Numbered from the stretch's first letter, positions 7,465 to 16,291 are shown. The stretch is 17,776 bases of DNA from an uncultured Ellagibacter sp. (GCF_934643285.1 NZ_CAKUBT010000026.1:1-17776), one strand, 5' to 3'. Program-made: numbers and translations. The notes: a model not told the origin generated them from the letters alone.

Positions 7465-7549
7465 GCAGCTTGTTAATCATTTGACAAGCTGCAATATATT
7501 GAACATTGCCTATGATTCGGCCTCTTTTATATTGATAACCGTCAATATA
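7465..7549. promoter_or_regulatory. Operator-like inverted repeats between TetR-type and YhgE genes
   Basis: Two perfect inverted repeats lie between the divergent starts: GCAGCTTGT (7465-7473) with ACAAGCTGC (7484-7492), spacer 10; and TATATTGA (7528-7535) with TCAATATA (7542-7549), spacer 6. The AT-rich word CAATATATT followed by AACAT also occurs twice as a near direct repeat (from 7492 and from 7543). The size and spacing suit TetR-family dimer sites. No promoter with good boxes and spacing could be fixed. Confidence 0.55.
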
Positions 7550-7579
7550 TTAACATACGTTCAGCTAAAGGAGTTGACA

Positions 7580-9727
7580 ATGAAACTAGCAGGGAGCGTC
7601 GATGGGGCTAGAAGGAGCAGAACTGCCAAGACGCTTGTCAAGGTGGTGGGAGTGGTTGCCATAGCGGCCTTTTTCTCGGCGTTTTATTGCTGGGGTTTTT
7701 GGGATGTCATGGGAGCCATGAAGCGCGTGCCAGTGGGCATCGTCAACCTCGATGAGGGCGCCTGCATCGGCGATAAAACCATGAACTTGGGTGCGGACAT
7801 CGTCGAAGCCGCCCAGGAAAGCGAGGATGCGACGTTCGTCTCCCTTGATAAAGACGCGATGAGTGATGGTATCGAGGGCAGCGGTTACCTAATCGTCTTC
7901 GAGATTCCCTCTGATTTTTCCCAGCGCGTTGCGTCCGGTCAAAGCGGCTTGCCTTCGGTGGCCGATTTGACCATTCTCAAGAACGAGCGTTACAACTTCA
8001 TCTACTCCCAGTTCGCCTCGCGTATCACCAGCGCGTTGGAAACCAGCATCTACCAGCAAATTGCAAAAGCCTATACGGTTGGGGCGTATGAGGGGCTGTT
8101 CAGCGCCCGCGATGGGCTTTCTGATGCGGCGGCGAGCATGCAGGAGGTCGAAGAAGGTGCATCGAATTTGGCCGACGGCCTTGCTTTTGCTGCTGCTGGT
8201 GCCCAGACGGCAACCGAAGGCGCTTCCTCGTTGGCCTCGGGGTCCGCTGCTCTGGCTTCGGGCATCGGTTCCGCCGAGGATGCCCTGGATACCGCATCCT
8301 CGGGAGCAAGCCGGTTGAAAAGCGCTTCCTCTCGATTGAACTCCGGGCTCTCGTCGTTGTCCTCGGGCCTGTCCGATGGATCGGTTCAGCTGTCCGGCGC
8401 CCAAGCTGGTCTGGAAACGCTTTCCGTGAAGCTGAATTCCGCTAGCGATTCGGCGGATGCCCTTTCATCGGCGGCTATCAGCGCAAAGCGGTGCTATCAA
8501 GCCGCTCAAGCTGCTCTTGCCAGTGGCGGTTCGTATGGTGGGTTTGCTGCGGACGAATGGATGGCGCAAGGGGATGCTGCCCTCGATCGAGTGGCGGGAG
8601 GCGCAAGTGAGCTTGCGGCAGGGCTTTCTGGGACGTCTGATTCTGCTGAGCTTGCCGCTCAGGGCGTTGGCCAGGCGGCATCTCAGCTGGACGTCTCTGT
8701 CGCAGCGATCGGGTCTGGCGATGTCCCCGGCGAGACGCTGGCGTATGCGGCAGGAAGCATCGATGCGGGGTTGAGCGCTTTGGCAGGCGGTCTTGTCGGG
8801 TCTCGAAGTTTCATGGAGGCATTAGGGTCGGGCGCTGAGACTATAGCCTCGGGCAACAGCGAGCTGGCGAGCAGCCTTCCCGCGTTAACCTCGGGTTTGA
8901 GCTCGGCGCAAAGCGGGAGCGCGGCCCTTGCCGACGGCTCCGCGCAACTGCAATCGGCCCTGTCCGAAGGCGCTGGGAACATAGGGGAGGGTCTGCATGC
9001 CGATGCCGAGGAAATGGGCGAATACATCGCAAGTCCCATGGAGACGGTTACCAAGACATATGGCGAACTGGATTATTACGGCCAAGGGTTCTCGCCGTTT
9101 TTCATGACGACGGCGTTATGGCTTGGGGCGCTGCTTATCTTCTTCGTGATCGAGCCCCTGGCGCCGAAAGCAAAGGGTTGCGGCCGTTTCAAAACGGTTC
9201 TGGGGCGTCTGCCCCTGTATACCGGTATGTGCCTGCTTGAGGCAGCGGCTGTCGTTGCCGCGGCATACAGTATCGGCGTCGCAGATGCATATGGGCCGTC
9301 TCCGCTGGTGTATGGGGCAACTGCGTTCGCCATCAGCTTCTGCTTCATGCTGATGATGCAGTGTCTGAACATGGTTTTCGGTTTGGTAGGGAAGGCGTTG
9401 GCGGTTGTGATCCTTATCTTGCAGCTGGCGTGCTCGGGCGGCACGTTGCCGACTGTTCTTGGACAGGGCTTTCTGGCGACGATGCAGCCTTGGTTGCCGT
9501 TCATGTACGCGGTGGATGCCTTGCGCGAGGTGATCACCTACTGCAATGTCGGCACGGTGCTTTCGAATCTGTCGGTGCTTTTAGGGATGGGCCTGGTATG
9601 CCTTGTCTGCTCGCTTCTGTTGTGGCCGATAGCCGAAAAGCGTCGAGATGTCGAAGCCGCCGAATACTCCGCATATCATATAGGGACGAGCGATTCGGCG
9701 TCGATGGATTGCAGCGAACTTTCGTAG
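7580..9727 (+). CDS. YhgE/Pip-like multi-pass membrane protein
   Basis: A 715-residue protein with start ATG 7580, preceded by AAAGGAG at 7566-7572; the open frame further upstream runs through the operator region and is not used. The order of parts is that of the YhgE/Pip ('phage infection protein') family: one N-terminal membrane helix (about 20-40); a conserved start to the external domain, VPVGIVNLDEG (50-60); a long Ser/Ala/Gly-rich segment of repeated small-residue heptads (about 175-480) that probably forms an extended helical stalk; and a C-terminal block of about five or six membrane helices (about 505-695). Family members serve as phage receptors or as parts of export or envelope machinery; the biochemical role is unsettled. 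The divergent TetR-type gene and shared operator suggest inducible expression, perhaps for export or stress response. No terminator is evident after the stop. Confidence 0.82.
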   Translation: MKLAGSVDGARRSRTAKTLVKVVGVVAIAAFFSAFYCWGFWDVMGAMKRVPVGIVNLDEGACIGDKTMNLGADIVEAAQESEDATFVSLDKDAMSDGIEGSGYLIVFEIPSDFSQRVASGQSGLPSVADLTILKNERYNFIYSQFASRITSALETSIYQQIAKAYTVGAYEGLFSARDGLSDAAASMQEVEEGASNLADGLAFAAAGAQTATEGASSLASGSAALASGIGSAEDALDTASSGASRLKSASSRLNSGLSSLSSGLSDGSVQLSGAQAGLETLSVKLNSASDSADALSSAAISAKRCYQAAQAALASGGSYGGFAADEWMAQGDAALDRVAGGASELAAGLSGTSDSAELAAQGVGQAASQLDVSVAAIGSGDVPGETLAYAAGSIDAGLSALAGGLVGSRSFMEALGSGAETIASGNSELASSLPALTSGLSSAQSGSAALADGSAQLQSALSEGAGNIGEGLHADAEEMGEYIASPMETVTKTYGELDYYGQGFSPFFMTTALWLGALLIFFVIEPLAPKAKGCGRFKTVLGRLPLYTGMCLLEAAAVVAAAYSIGVADAYGPSPLVYGATAFAISFCFMLMMQCLNMVFGLVGKALAVVILILQLACSGGTLPTVLGQGFLATMQPWLPFMYAVDALREVITYCNVGTVLSNLSVLLGMGLVCLVCSLLLWPIAEKRRDVEAAEYSAYHIGTSDSASMDCSELS

Positions 9728-10150
9728 CAAGAGGCGCTGTTGTTTCGCTCGGATGGTGAGGCGACAGTGCATGGCTTGCTAGCCTTTTGCCGTTGCGTCA
9801 GCGTCTTCGCCGCTGGACCGTTTGCCTGCTCCAGAGCCTGACTCGTTTTCTCGCACGACGCGTCAGCGTTCGAGCTGGGTGTGGGACATCGCCTTTCCTT
9901 TCATTCGTCACCTTCATTACTCTAGCGACGAACTCTAGGCGGTGTCCCTGTCCTTTCAAGATAGGGCGGAGTTCAGGCACGCCCGCCTCTTGCACCGCAT
10001 CTCTGCGCGCTACCCGATTGATTCGAATCACCCCCTCAAACAGCGCAACAATCGCCAAAACACTCGTCGCAGGTGGTTTGGCGTATTCTGGTTTTGCCGT
10101 CCCGTCATTCCAGTTGCATCCAGTCTCCCTTGCCACCCCCTATTCATCAG
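9728..10150. other. Non-coding stretch downstream of the YhgE-like gene
   Basis: No supported gene. Short frames exist on both strands (minus 9798-10136, and plus frames from 9787 and 9942) but show no family motif, no good ribosome-binding site and mutually exclusive overlaps. There is no obvious terminator for the YhgE-like gene. With the truncated gene that follows, the stretch may be decayed coding DNA. Confidence 0.4.
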
Positions 10151-10186
10151 CTGCGGATTGCCCATAACCGCCTGGGCAATCCGCAG
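10151..10186. repeat. 14-bp perfect inverted repeat
   Basis: CTGCGGATTGCCCA (10151-10164) pairs with TGGGCAATCCGCAG (10173-10186) around an 8-nt loop. It lies just after the stop of the minus-strand VOC remnant, where a terminator would sit, but has no T-run on either strand. It could be the old terminator of that gene, a REP-like element or the end of a small mobile element. Confidence 0.7.
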
Positions 10187-10192
10187 CGTGCG

Positions 10193-10350
10193 TTAATCAT
10201 TCGGCGGCTGAATGATTTCTAGGATGATCCCGCTGGGGTCGCGGACGTGGAAAGCGTGGCTTCGACCGAAGCCGTCCTGGCGAAAATCGAACTCCTCTTG
10301 CGGGCATGCGCTCCACACTTCATGCGTTACCACAGGATAGCGCTCTATAG
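10193..10350 (-). pseudogene. VOC/glyoxalase-family protein, C-terminal remnant
   Basis: The minus strand encodes about 50 residues ending in TAA at 10193-10195. They include RYPVVTHEVW, EEFDFRQDGFGRSHAF and HVRDPSGIILEIIQPP. The last block is the hallmark C-terminal strand of vicinal-oxygen-chelate (glyoxalase/dioxygenase) proteins, with the metal-ligand Glu in ILE. The frame merges upstream with the 3' end of the AAA ATPase gene, so the N-terminal half or more, with its own metal ligands and start codon, is gone. The remnant frame has no stop or shift, which suggests a recent truncation, probably by arrival of the ATPase gene. A fusion product is unlikely because the ATPase stops in another frame at 10345. 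Confidence 0.75.
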
Positions 10351-11634
10351 ACAAAAAGCCGCATAGAGCGGAATAGACCTGAGACCATCGTTCATTCCAA
10401 AGGGCTTAGTCGAAAGCCGGATAAGGCGCACGCCCGGATGGCTCTTTTTAAGTGAGGACAGGCTTCGAGATCGCGTGTTCTCGCCTGCTTTGACCTCAAT
10501 CGCGGACACGCATCCCTGTCTCTCTGCGACAAAGTCGATTTCTGCACGATTGTCGCGAGTCCAATAATGCAGCGGATAGCCAATGGCCGAAAGCTGCTGG
10601 GCAACGTAGTTTTCGGTAAGTGCGCCCATGAATGTGCCGCCGATGCCGGCGAGAATATCAGCTCGCTGAGCACCGGCTTTGGAAACGAGCAGTCCGGTAT
10701 CCGCCTGATAGATTTTAAAAGACGAGGGGTTAACGAATGCCTCCAGGGGACTTTCGATTTGCCCGACGAGGCTGCAGCGCACCACAGTGCCCGACTGCAC
10801 CAGCCAATCGAGAGCGTCCCCAAAGAGGGACGCGTTGCCCCCCGCTCGTACCACCTTGTATTGGAATTTACGATTCTCTTTGGCAAGCTGCTGTGGAATG
10901 GAGTCGAAACACGCGCGCGTTTTCGAGCTCAAGCGTTCATCAGCATATTTATTGGTGTCAGCAGAATACCCATCAAGAATGATACGGTGCTTTTCGGCGA
11001 CATCGATGACCGACTGAACCTCAGCGTAGGTTTGGGCAGCCTCGGGCATCCCGCCAACAACAAGATACTGTCGATAGAGCCCAAGCGCTTTGTCGTGAAG
11101 ACTCGGAGCAAGAGGGTCCATTGATTCAAATGACGAGCGTATCTCGTCGGCCAATCGCTCGTACCCCATCGCCCAAAGAAACTCTTCGAAATCAAGCGGA
11201 GTCATTTCGATTAAATCGGTCTTTCCGACGGGAAACGAATACGACTGATGATTAATGGCAACCCCAAGGAGCGACCCGGCGGCCGCGACGTAATACTCGG
11301 GGGCATCTTCGCAAAAGTACTTAAGGGAAGTGAGCGCTTCTTCGCATGCCTGGACCTCATCGATGAACAGCAAGGTTTTGCCGGGCACGATGCGCTGCCC
11401 TGTTCGCGCCTCAATCGCGCGTACAATCGAATGGGGGTCGAGACCGCCCGAAAAGTCCGCCCGCGCCGACTGATCGTTCTCGAGATTGACGTAGACGACC
11501 GACTCGAAAAGGGTCTGCGCGTATGTTCTGAGCAGATAGGTCTTGCCGCATTGCCGAACGCCTTTGACTAACAGGGGCTTCCTATCAGCCTTGTCTCGCC
11601 ATTCCTTAAGGAGCCTGTCTGCCTTGCGACGCAT
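10345..11634 (-). CDS. AAA ATPase with DUF4143 domain (COG1373 type)
   Basis: A 429-residue protein of the widespread AAA_14/DUF4143 family. Walker A is GVRQCGKT (25-32), Walker B is LLFIDEVQ (88-95), and a sensor-like AAGSLLG follows at 118-124. The middle part (about 140-260) is helical. The C-terminal DUF4143 part has YQADTGLLVSKAG and ends in EIDFVAERQGCVSAIEVKAG, an E-D...E-V-K pattern like the core of PD-(D/E)XK nucleases. The start follows AGAAAGG with a likely promoter in the AT-rich DNA upstream (about 11640-11690). Biological role is unknown; members are often mobile, multi-copy and scattered in accessory DNA, sometimes proposed as toxin-antitoxin-like or defence genes. Its 3' end lies directly against a truncated VOC gene, which supports acquisition by insertion. 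Confidence 0.88.
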   Translation of the reverse strand: MRRKADRLLKEWRDKADRKPLLVKGVRQCGKTYLLRTYAQTLFESVVYVNLENDQSARADFSGGLDPHSIVRAIEARTGQRIVPGKTLLFIDEVQACEEALTSLKYFCEDAPEYYVAAAGSLLGVAINHQSYSFPVGKTDLIEMTPLDFEEFLWAMGYERLADEIRSSFESMDPLAPSLHDKALGLYRQYLVVGGMPEAAQTYAEVQSVIDVAEKHRIILDGYSADTNKYADERLSSKTRACFDSIPQQLAKENRKFQYKVVRAGGNASLFGDALDWLVQSGTVVRCSLVGQIESPLEAFVNPSSFKIYQADTGLLVSKAGAQRADILAGIGGTFMGALTENYVAQQLSAIGYPLHYWTRDNRAEIDFVAERQGCVSAIEVKAGENTRSRSLSSLKKSHPGVRLIRLSTKPFGMNDGLRSIPLYAAFCL

Positions 11635-11665
11635 AAGCGACCTTTCTTATAGAATACCTTTCGAC

Positions 11666-11719
11666 AATATTTTAGCGCAGATTAATTGATTCTCTATTAT
11701 TTATCTGCGTTAAAATATT
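11666..11719. repeat. Inverted repeat between the divergent ATPase and deaminase genes
   Basis: AATATTTTAGCGCAGAT (11666-11682) pairs with ATCTGCGTTAAAATATT (11703-11719), 16 of 17 bases, around a 20-nt AT-rich centre. It starts 32 bp upstream of the ATPase start codon and overlaps the likely promoter region. It could be an operator, or the boundary of the inserted ATPase module. Either half could equally be a binding site by itself. Confidence 0.6.
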
Positions 11720-11828
11720 TCTTGAAGTGGCTCCTCATGACTTCCCGAGAAAGACATCGAGGCTCGCGCATTACTAGATGCAGTCCTATAATAGGTGCCA
11801 TTGAAAGCGAACAGAGAGGAGCGTCCCC

Positions 11829-13124
11829 TTGCTTTTCACCGACATCGATATCCTCGACGAGAATCTTGACTACCAAGCCCATCAGTGGGTGGGCGTCAAG
11901 GACGGCACGATCGACTACATCGGCGACGCCGCCCCCGAGAACGCCGCCGACTACGGTGAGACCTACGACGGTCGCGGCCGTCTGCTCATGCCGGCGCTCT
12001 ACAACGCGCACACTCACCTGCCGATGACGCTTCTGCGCGGCTATGCGGAGAACGTGCCTTTGCAGGAGTGGCTCAACAACCTCGTGTGGCCCTTCGAGGG
12101 CAAGATGACCCCCGAGGACAACTACTGGGCGACCAAGCTCGCCCTCGCCGAGATGGCGCGCTACGGCTCGGTCAGCGCGTCGGACATGTACTACGCCACC
12201 GACGAGCGCGTGCAGGCGGTGGGCGAGGCCCATATGAAGATGAACGTTTGCGAGAGTGTGCTCTATTTCGAGCCGAAGCCGTTTGCGGAATACCCCATGT
12301 GCGAGAAGATGGAGCGCATCGTCAAGCAGTACCACGGCGCGCAGGACGGGCGCATCCGCGTGGACTACAACATCCATGCCGAGTATACGTCCAACCCCAT
12401 CACCTGCACCGATATCGGGAAAGTGGCGAAGGCGGCGGGCCTTCCCATCCATATCCACGTCTCCGAGACGAAAAGCGAGCACGAGGAGTGCAAGGGCCGC
12501 CACGACGGCCTCACGCCCGTGCAGTACTTCGAGAGCATCGGCGTGTTCGACGTGCCGGTGATCGCGGCGCACTGCGTGTGGGTCGACGACAAGGACATCG
12601 AGATCCTCGCCAAGCGCGGCGCGACCGTGGCCTTGAACCCTGCTTCCAACATGAAGCTCGCAAGCGGGTTCGCGCCCGTGCAGAAGCTTCTCGACGCGGG
12701 CGTGAACGTGGCGCTCGGCACCGACGGCATGGCCTCGAACAACAACCACGACCTGTTCCAGGACATGTACCTCATGGGCACTATCTACAAGGGGCATGAG
12801 CTCGACCCCGCGATTATCTCGCCCAAGCAGGTCATTGCCGCCGCGACGCGCGGAGGTGCGCTTGCTCAGGGACGCGAGGACTGCGGGCTTGTGAAGGTGG
12901 GCATGAAGGCTGACCTCACGGTGCTCGACACGACGGGCGCCGCGTGGTGTCCCATGACGAACCCCGAGGTCAACGTCGTGTTCTCAGGCCATGGCTCCGA
13001 TGTTGTGCTCACCATGTGCGATGGCGAGGTCGTCTATCGCGACGGTGAGTGCCCGGGTATCGACCTCGAGCAGGTGAAGGCCGAGGTGACCGCGCGCACG
13101 AAGCGCATCATCTCCGAGCTTTAA
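11829..13124 (+). CDS. MtaD/DadD-type amidohydrolase (5'-deoxyadenosine, methylthioadenosine or S-adenosylhomocysteine deaminase)
   Basis: A 431-residue zinc amidohydrolase of the TRZ/ATZ group. The start is TTG 11829, with GAGAGGAG ending at 11821. Metal ligands are visible: HTH (61 and 63), His210 in IHIHVSE, His248 in AAHCVW, and Asp299 in GTDGMASNNNHDLF, a block close to the GTDGxASNN signature of MtaD. MTLLRGYAENVPLQEWL (66-82) and the HAEY motif (183-186) also match that family. It deaminates the adenine ring of S-adenosylmethionine by-products to the inosine form, allowing salvage in the cytoplasm. The exact preferred substrate cannot be told from sequence. A TATAAT at 11787-11792 may be its -10 box, but no good -35 accompanies it. 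The gene converges with the cai cluster and probably has no functional link to it. Confidence 0.88.
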   Translation: MLFTDIDILDENLDYQAHQWVGVKDGTIDYIGDAAPENAADYGETYDGRGRLLMPALYNAHTHLPMTLLRGYAENVPLQEWLNNLVWPFEGKMTPEDNYWATKLALAEMARYGSVSASDMYYATDERVQAVGEAHMKMNVCESVLYFEPKPFAEYPMCEKMERIVKQYHGAQDGRIRVDYNIHAEYTSNPITCTDIGKVAKAAGLPIHIHVSETKSEHEECKGRHDGLTPVQYFESIGVFDVPVIAAHCVWVDDKDIEILAKRGATVALNPASNMKLASGFAPVQKLLDAGVNVALGTDGMASNNNHDLFQDMYLMGTIYKGHELDPAIISPKQVIAAATRGGALAQGREDCGLVKVGMKADLTVLDTTGAAWCPMTNPEVNVVFSGHGSDVVLTMCDGEVVYRDGECPGIDLEQVKAEVTARTKRIISEL

Positions 13125-13145
13125 GGCAAACGGCTCACAAAGCGG

Positions 13146-13187
13146 GAGCGCCCCTCTCATCGCGAGAAGGGCGCTCTTGTTGTTTTT
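13146..13187 (+). terminator. Rho-independent terminator of the deaminase gene
   Basis: GAGCGCCC and TCTC (13146-13158) pair with GAGA and GGGCGCTC (13164-13176), with one C/A mismatch and a 5-nt loop. The T-rich tail TTGTTGTTTTT (13177-13187) follows. It lies 22 bases after the stop of the plus-strand deaminase, in the gap before the convergent MFS gene. Confidence 0.85.
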
Positions 13188-13246
13188 GCATGCGGGCTGC
13201 TGGGGGAAGGGTGCGGTGGGACAGAGGCCGCGCGATTTGTCCCGCC

Positions 13247-14650
13247 TTACAGCGAGCTCGTCTCGTCGAGGGATTTCCCTGCAGTCTCAGGCGCCATGAA
13301 GACGGACAGCACCAACCCCAGAATCACGAGCCCGGCCGCTACGAGCATGGTGGGGCCGATGCCGAAGCTCGCGAGGAAGATCGGCGTGGCGTACGTGGCG
13401 GCGATGGTACCGACGCGCGAGATCCCGATGGCCAAACCGACGGCGGTGGCCCTCACCTCGGTGGGGAACAGCTCGTTGGGGTAGAGCCACTGCAGGATTC
13501 CCGGCCCGCCGCTGAAGAAGGCGTACAGCCCGAACGCGCAGATGATCACCGGCAGCGGGGCGGTGGGGAACAGTCCTAACACCAGCAGGCCCACGGCCAT
13601 GAGGAACAGCGACCGGATGAGAAGCGGCCGCCTTCCCATGGAATTCAGCCAGAACATGGCAGGCAGGGATCCCACCAGGAAGAACAAGCTCAAGACGCTC
13701 TCGCCCAAGATTGCGCCCTTTCCGACGCCCAGGCCGAAGGCGGTCATGATCTGCGGACCGAACGTGTAGATGGCGTACATGGGAACGACCTGGCACAACG
13801 TGAGGATCCCCAAAAACACGATGCGCGCGGCGTAGCCCTTCGAGAACACCTCCGCAAAGCCTGCCTTGTGCTTGGGCTCCTCTTCCTCGTCCTCGAGGAT
13901 GACATCGGCGCCGTACACGCGGAACACCACGCGGCGCGCCTCCTCGTGGCGCCCCTTGCTTTTCAGCCACAGGGGCGACTCGGGAACTTTGCACCTGCCG
14001 ATCAGCAGGAAGACGCAGGGGACGATGGCGGAGCCGAGCATAAGCCGCCATCCGCCGTCGACGTCGCACAATGCGAAGCCGACGACCGCGGCCACGGTGG
14101 CGCCCAGATACCACGCCGCCGAGACCATGCCCATGGATATCGCGCGGTGGTGCTTGGGGGTGAACTCAGTGATGAGCGAGGTCGCGATGGGGTAGTCGGC
14201 GCCTACGAAGACGCCGATGAAGAAGCGGTATATCACAAGCAGAAGTGGCGTCGTGTCGGTCATGCTCAGGGCTGAGAACAAGGCGATGGCGATGATGTCT
14301 GCGACGAACATCTTCTTGCGCCCGATAAGGTCGGTCAAATAGCCGCCCACGATGCTCCCGACGAGGATGCCGAGCAGCACCGACGCGCCGATGAGGGCGG
14401 TCCAGTGGGTCGTCAGGCTCATATGCGTTGTGATCTGAGTCAGCGCGACGCCGATAAGCGAGAGCACGTAGCCGTCGAGGAACGCGCCTCCGCTCGAGAC
14501 CAGCGTGATCTCGCGCAGAAACGGCGTCATGGCGGCCTCATCGAGGGTGCACTTGGCGTTGTCCTGGGTGAATTCGACGGTGCCCGCAGCCTTCGACGAC
14601 ACCTCATCCGACGACTTCGCCTTTTGCATTTTTCTGCTCGTGCCGTCCAT
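13247..14650 (-). CDS. yaaU: MFS transporter, YaaU-like (metabolite:H+ symporter group)
   Basis: A 467-residue major facilitator with twelve likely membrane helices. It keeps motif A as GGYLTDLIGRKK (102-113), and also GADYPIATSLITEF, VPESPLWL and the late block FFSGGPGILQWLYPNELFPTEVRA. These stretches agree closely with E. coli YaaU as I remember it (SGGxFLDGYVL, YAIYTFGPQI and GGPGNLQWLYPNELFPT). In E. coli yaaU lies directly after fixABCX beside the cai operon. Here the gene follows caiC by 28 bp on the same strand, with AAGGAG before the ATG, so it belongs to the cai transcript. It carries about 25 extra N-terminal residues, acidic and presumably cytoplasmic. The substrate is unproven; carnitine, crotonobetaine or gamma-butyrobetaine is the natural guess from the operon. 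The symbol marks similarity, not proven orthology. Confidence 0.83.
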   Translation of the reverse strand: MDGTSRKMQKAKSSDEVSSKAAGTVEFTQDNAKCTLDEAAMTPFLREITLVSSGGAFLDGYVLSLIGVALTQITTHMSLTTHWTALIGASVLLGILVGSIVGGYLTDLIGRKKMFVADIIAIALFSALSMTDTTPLLLVIYRFFIGVFVGADYPIATSLITEFTPKHHRAISMGMVSAAWYLGATVAAVVGFALCDVDGGWRLMLGSAIVPCVFLLIGRCKVPESPLWLKSKGRHEEARRVVFRVYGADVILEDEEEEPKHKAGFAEVFSKGYAARIVFLGILTLCQVVPMYAIYTFGPQIMTAFGLGVGKGAILGESVLSLFFLVGSLPAMFWLNSMGRRPLLIRSLFLMAVGLLVLGLFPTAPLPVIICAFGLYAFFSGGPGILQWLYPNELFPTEVRATAVGLAIGISRVGTIAATYATPIFLASFGIGPTMLVAAGLVILGLVLSVFMAPETAGKSLDETSSL

Positions 14651-14678
14651 TGGTGCCGCTCCTTCCTGCTTACCGTGG

Positions 14679-16235
14679 TTATCTCAAAAGGCGCTTCTCG
14701 ATCTTCATGCTGCACGTGCGCGGGAAATCATCGACCACCTCGATAAACGAGGGGACCTTGAACGCCGCCATGTTGTTGCGGCAGTACTCGATGATCTCCT
14801 CCTCGTCGATGCGCGCGCCGTCTTCGGGCAGGATGAACGCCTTGACGGCCTCGTCGCGGATGTCGTCGGGAACGCCGATGACAGCGGCTTCCTTGACTGC
14901 CGGGTGCTCGGCGAGGACGCCCTCGATCTCGGTCGTGGAAATGTTCTCGCCAGCGCGCTTGATCATGTTGCTCTTGCGGTCGACGAAGAAGAACCAGCCC
15001 TCCTCGTCGTAGTAACCCTTGTCGCCCATGTGCAGCCAGCCGTCGCTTGTGAGCGCCTCGGCGGTAGCCTTCTCGTTGCCGACGTAGCCGAGCATGAGCG
15101 AGCGGCCGGGCACGCCCTTCACGCAGATCTCGCCCACGCGGTTGGCGGGCAGCTCGTTGCCGTTCTCGTCGATGATCTTGGCCTCGTAGCCGAGACCCAC
15201 CCGTCCGATGGAGGGCCACTTGCGCTCGCCTGTCGGCGGGTCGGTGAGGACCCATCCGATCGATTCCGTCGAGCCGTACGTGTTTAAGATGCGCACGCCG
15301 AAGCGCTCCTCGAAGGCTTCCTTCTCACGTGCGGAAACGGGGAGGAAGTAGAGCATGTCGCGCAGGGAATGATCGCGCTCGGCGGGATCTGTGGGTTGCA
15401 GCATAAGGGTGCGCAGCATCATCGCGACGCACTGCGCGAGCGTCGCGCGGTATTCGCGAACCTGGCTCCAGAACCGCGAGGCGCTGTACTTCTCGACGAC
15501 GATCATCGTTGCCCTGGCGGTGAGTACCGGGGTCAGGGCCGCGAGCTGGAAGTTCGAATGGCAGGCGGGCATGGTCGTGAGCATGCGGTCGCTTGCGGTC
15601 ATCGAGGTTTCCCAGTCGCCGTAGTAACCCGAATAGACCATGTTCCCGTGGGTGAGCAGAACGCCTTTGGGGTTGGAGGTCGTGCCGCTCGTGAACAGGA
15701 TCTCGCACACATCGTCGGGCGTGAGCGCGCGCTGCTCGGCGAGCTCGGTGCTCTCCGCGTCCACAAGCTCGGAGAAGATGCGGTGCCCGCGGGCTTCCAT
15801 CGGATTGGTCGTACGGGCGACCGAGATGCCCTTCGGCAGCCTTCCGCCTGCGTGGATGTCGCCGTAGAGCTCCACATAGCAGGGCTCCACCACGGCTCGC
15901 TCGATCTCGCACACGTCAAGCGCATACTCGCACTCGGCCTGGAGGTACTGCTCGTTCATGGGAACCGTGACGGCGCCGATCTTCGCCAGGCCGAACAGGC
16001 ACATGAGGAATTCGGGGCAGGTGTGCATCTGCACCGCGACGCGCTCGCCGAAGGCGACGCCTTCTCGCAAGAACATGTTCGCGGTCTGGTTGATCTTCTC
16101 GTTGAACTGGCGGTAGGTAAACGTCTCCACGCCGCCATCGCGGTCTTGGAAGACGAAGAAGTCCTTTTCGCCGCACTCGCGTGCGAGTTTGTCCCACAGG
16201 CTTGCGAGCGTCTCGCCGCCAACGATGTCGACCAT
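14679..16235 (-). CDS. caiC: Crotonobetaine/carnitine-CoA ligase
   Basis: A 518-residue acyl-adenylating enzyme (E. coli CaiC is 517). It joins CoA to crotonobetaine, carnitine or gamma-butyrobetaine using ATP, which primes the CaiB cycle. The start MVDIVGGETL matches the CaiC N-terminus and has a GGGAGAGGGAGAGGGA purine tract just before the ATG. The open frame continues upstream to 16421 but only through a hairpin region. Motifs: P-loop TSGTTSNPKG (182-191), A5 YGSTES (320-325), A8 DGWLHMGDKGYYDEEG (398-413), DRKSNMIKRAGENIS (419-433) and the C-terminal catalytic Lys511 in PRTCSMKIEKRLLR. KYSASRFWSQV and RWPSIGRVG-like blocks agree with CaiC rather than with general fatty-acid ligases. It lies 175 bp after caiB across a structured spacer. 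Confidence 0.9.
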   Translation of the reverse strand: MVDIVGGETLASLWDKLARECGEKDFFVFQDRDGGVETFTYRQFNEKINQTANMFLREGVAFGERVAVQMHTCPEFLMCLFGLAKIGAVTVPMNEQYLQAECEYALDVCEIERAVVEPCYVELYGDIHAGGRLPKGISVARTTNPMEARGHRIFSELVDAESTELAEQRALTPDDVCEILFTSGTTSNPKGVLLTHGNMVYSGYYGDWETSMTASDRMLTTMPACHSNFQLAALTPVLTARATMIVVEKYSASRFWSQVREYRATLAQCVAMMLRTLMLQPTDPAERDHSLRDMLYFLPVSAREKEAFEERFGVRILNTYGSTESIGWVLTDPPTGERKWPSIGRVGLGYEAKIIDENGNELPANRVGEICVKGVPGRSLMLGYVGNEKATAEALTSDGWLHMGDKGYYDEEGWFFFVDRKSNMIKRAGENISTTEIEGVLAEHPAVKEAAVIGVPDDIRDEAVKAFILPEDGARIDEEEIIEYCRNNMAAFKVPSFIEVVDDFPRTCSMKIEKRLLR

Positions 16236-16291
16236 GTCCCTCTCCCTCTCCCTTGATGATGCTCCTGCGACGCGCCATATTCTTAAGTACC

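Noticed and set aside
9798..10136. Minus-strand frame of 112 codons after the YhgE-like gene
   Set aside because: No motif and no ribosome-binding site seen, an arginine-rich tail typical of shadow frames, and competing plus-strand frames of the same quality.
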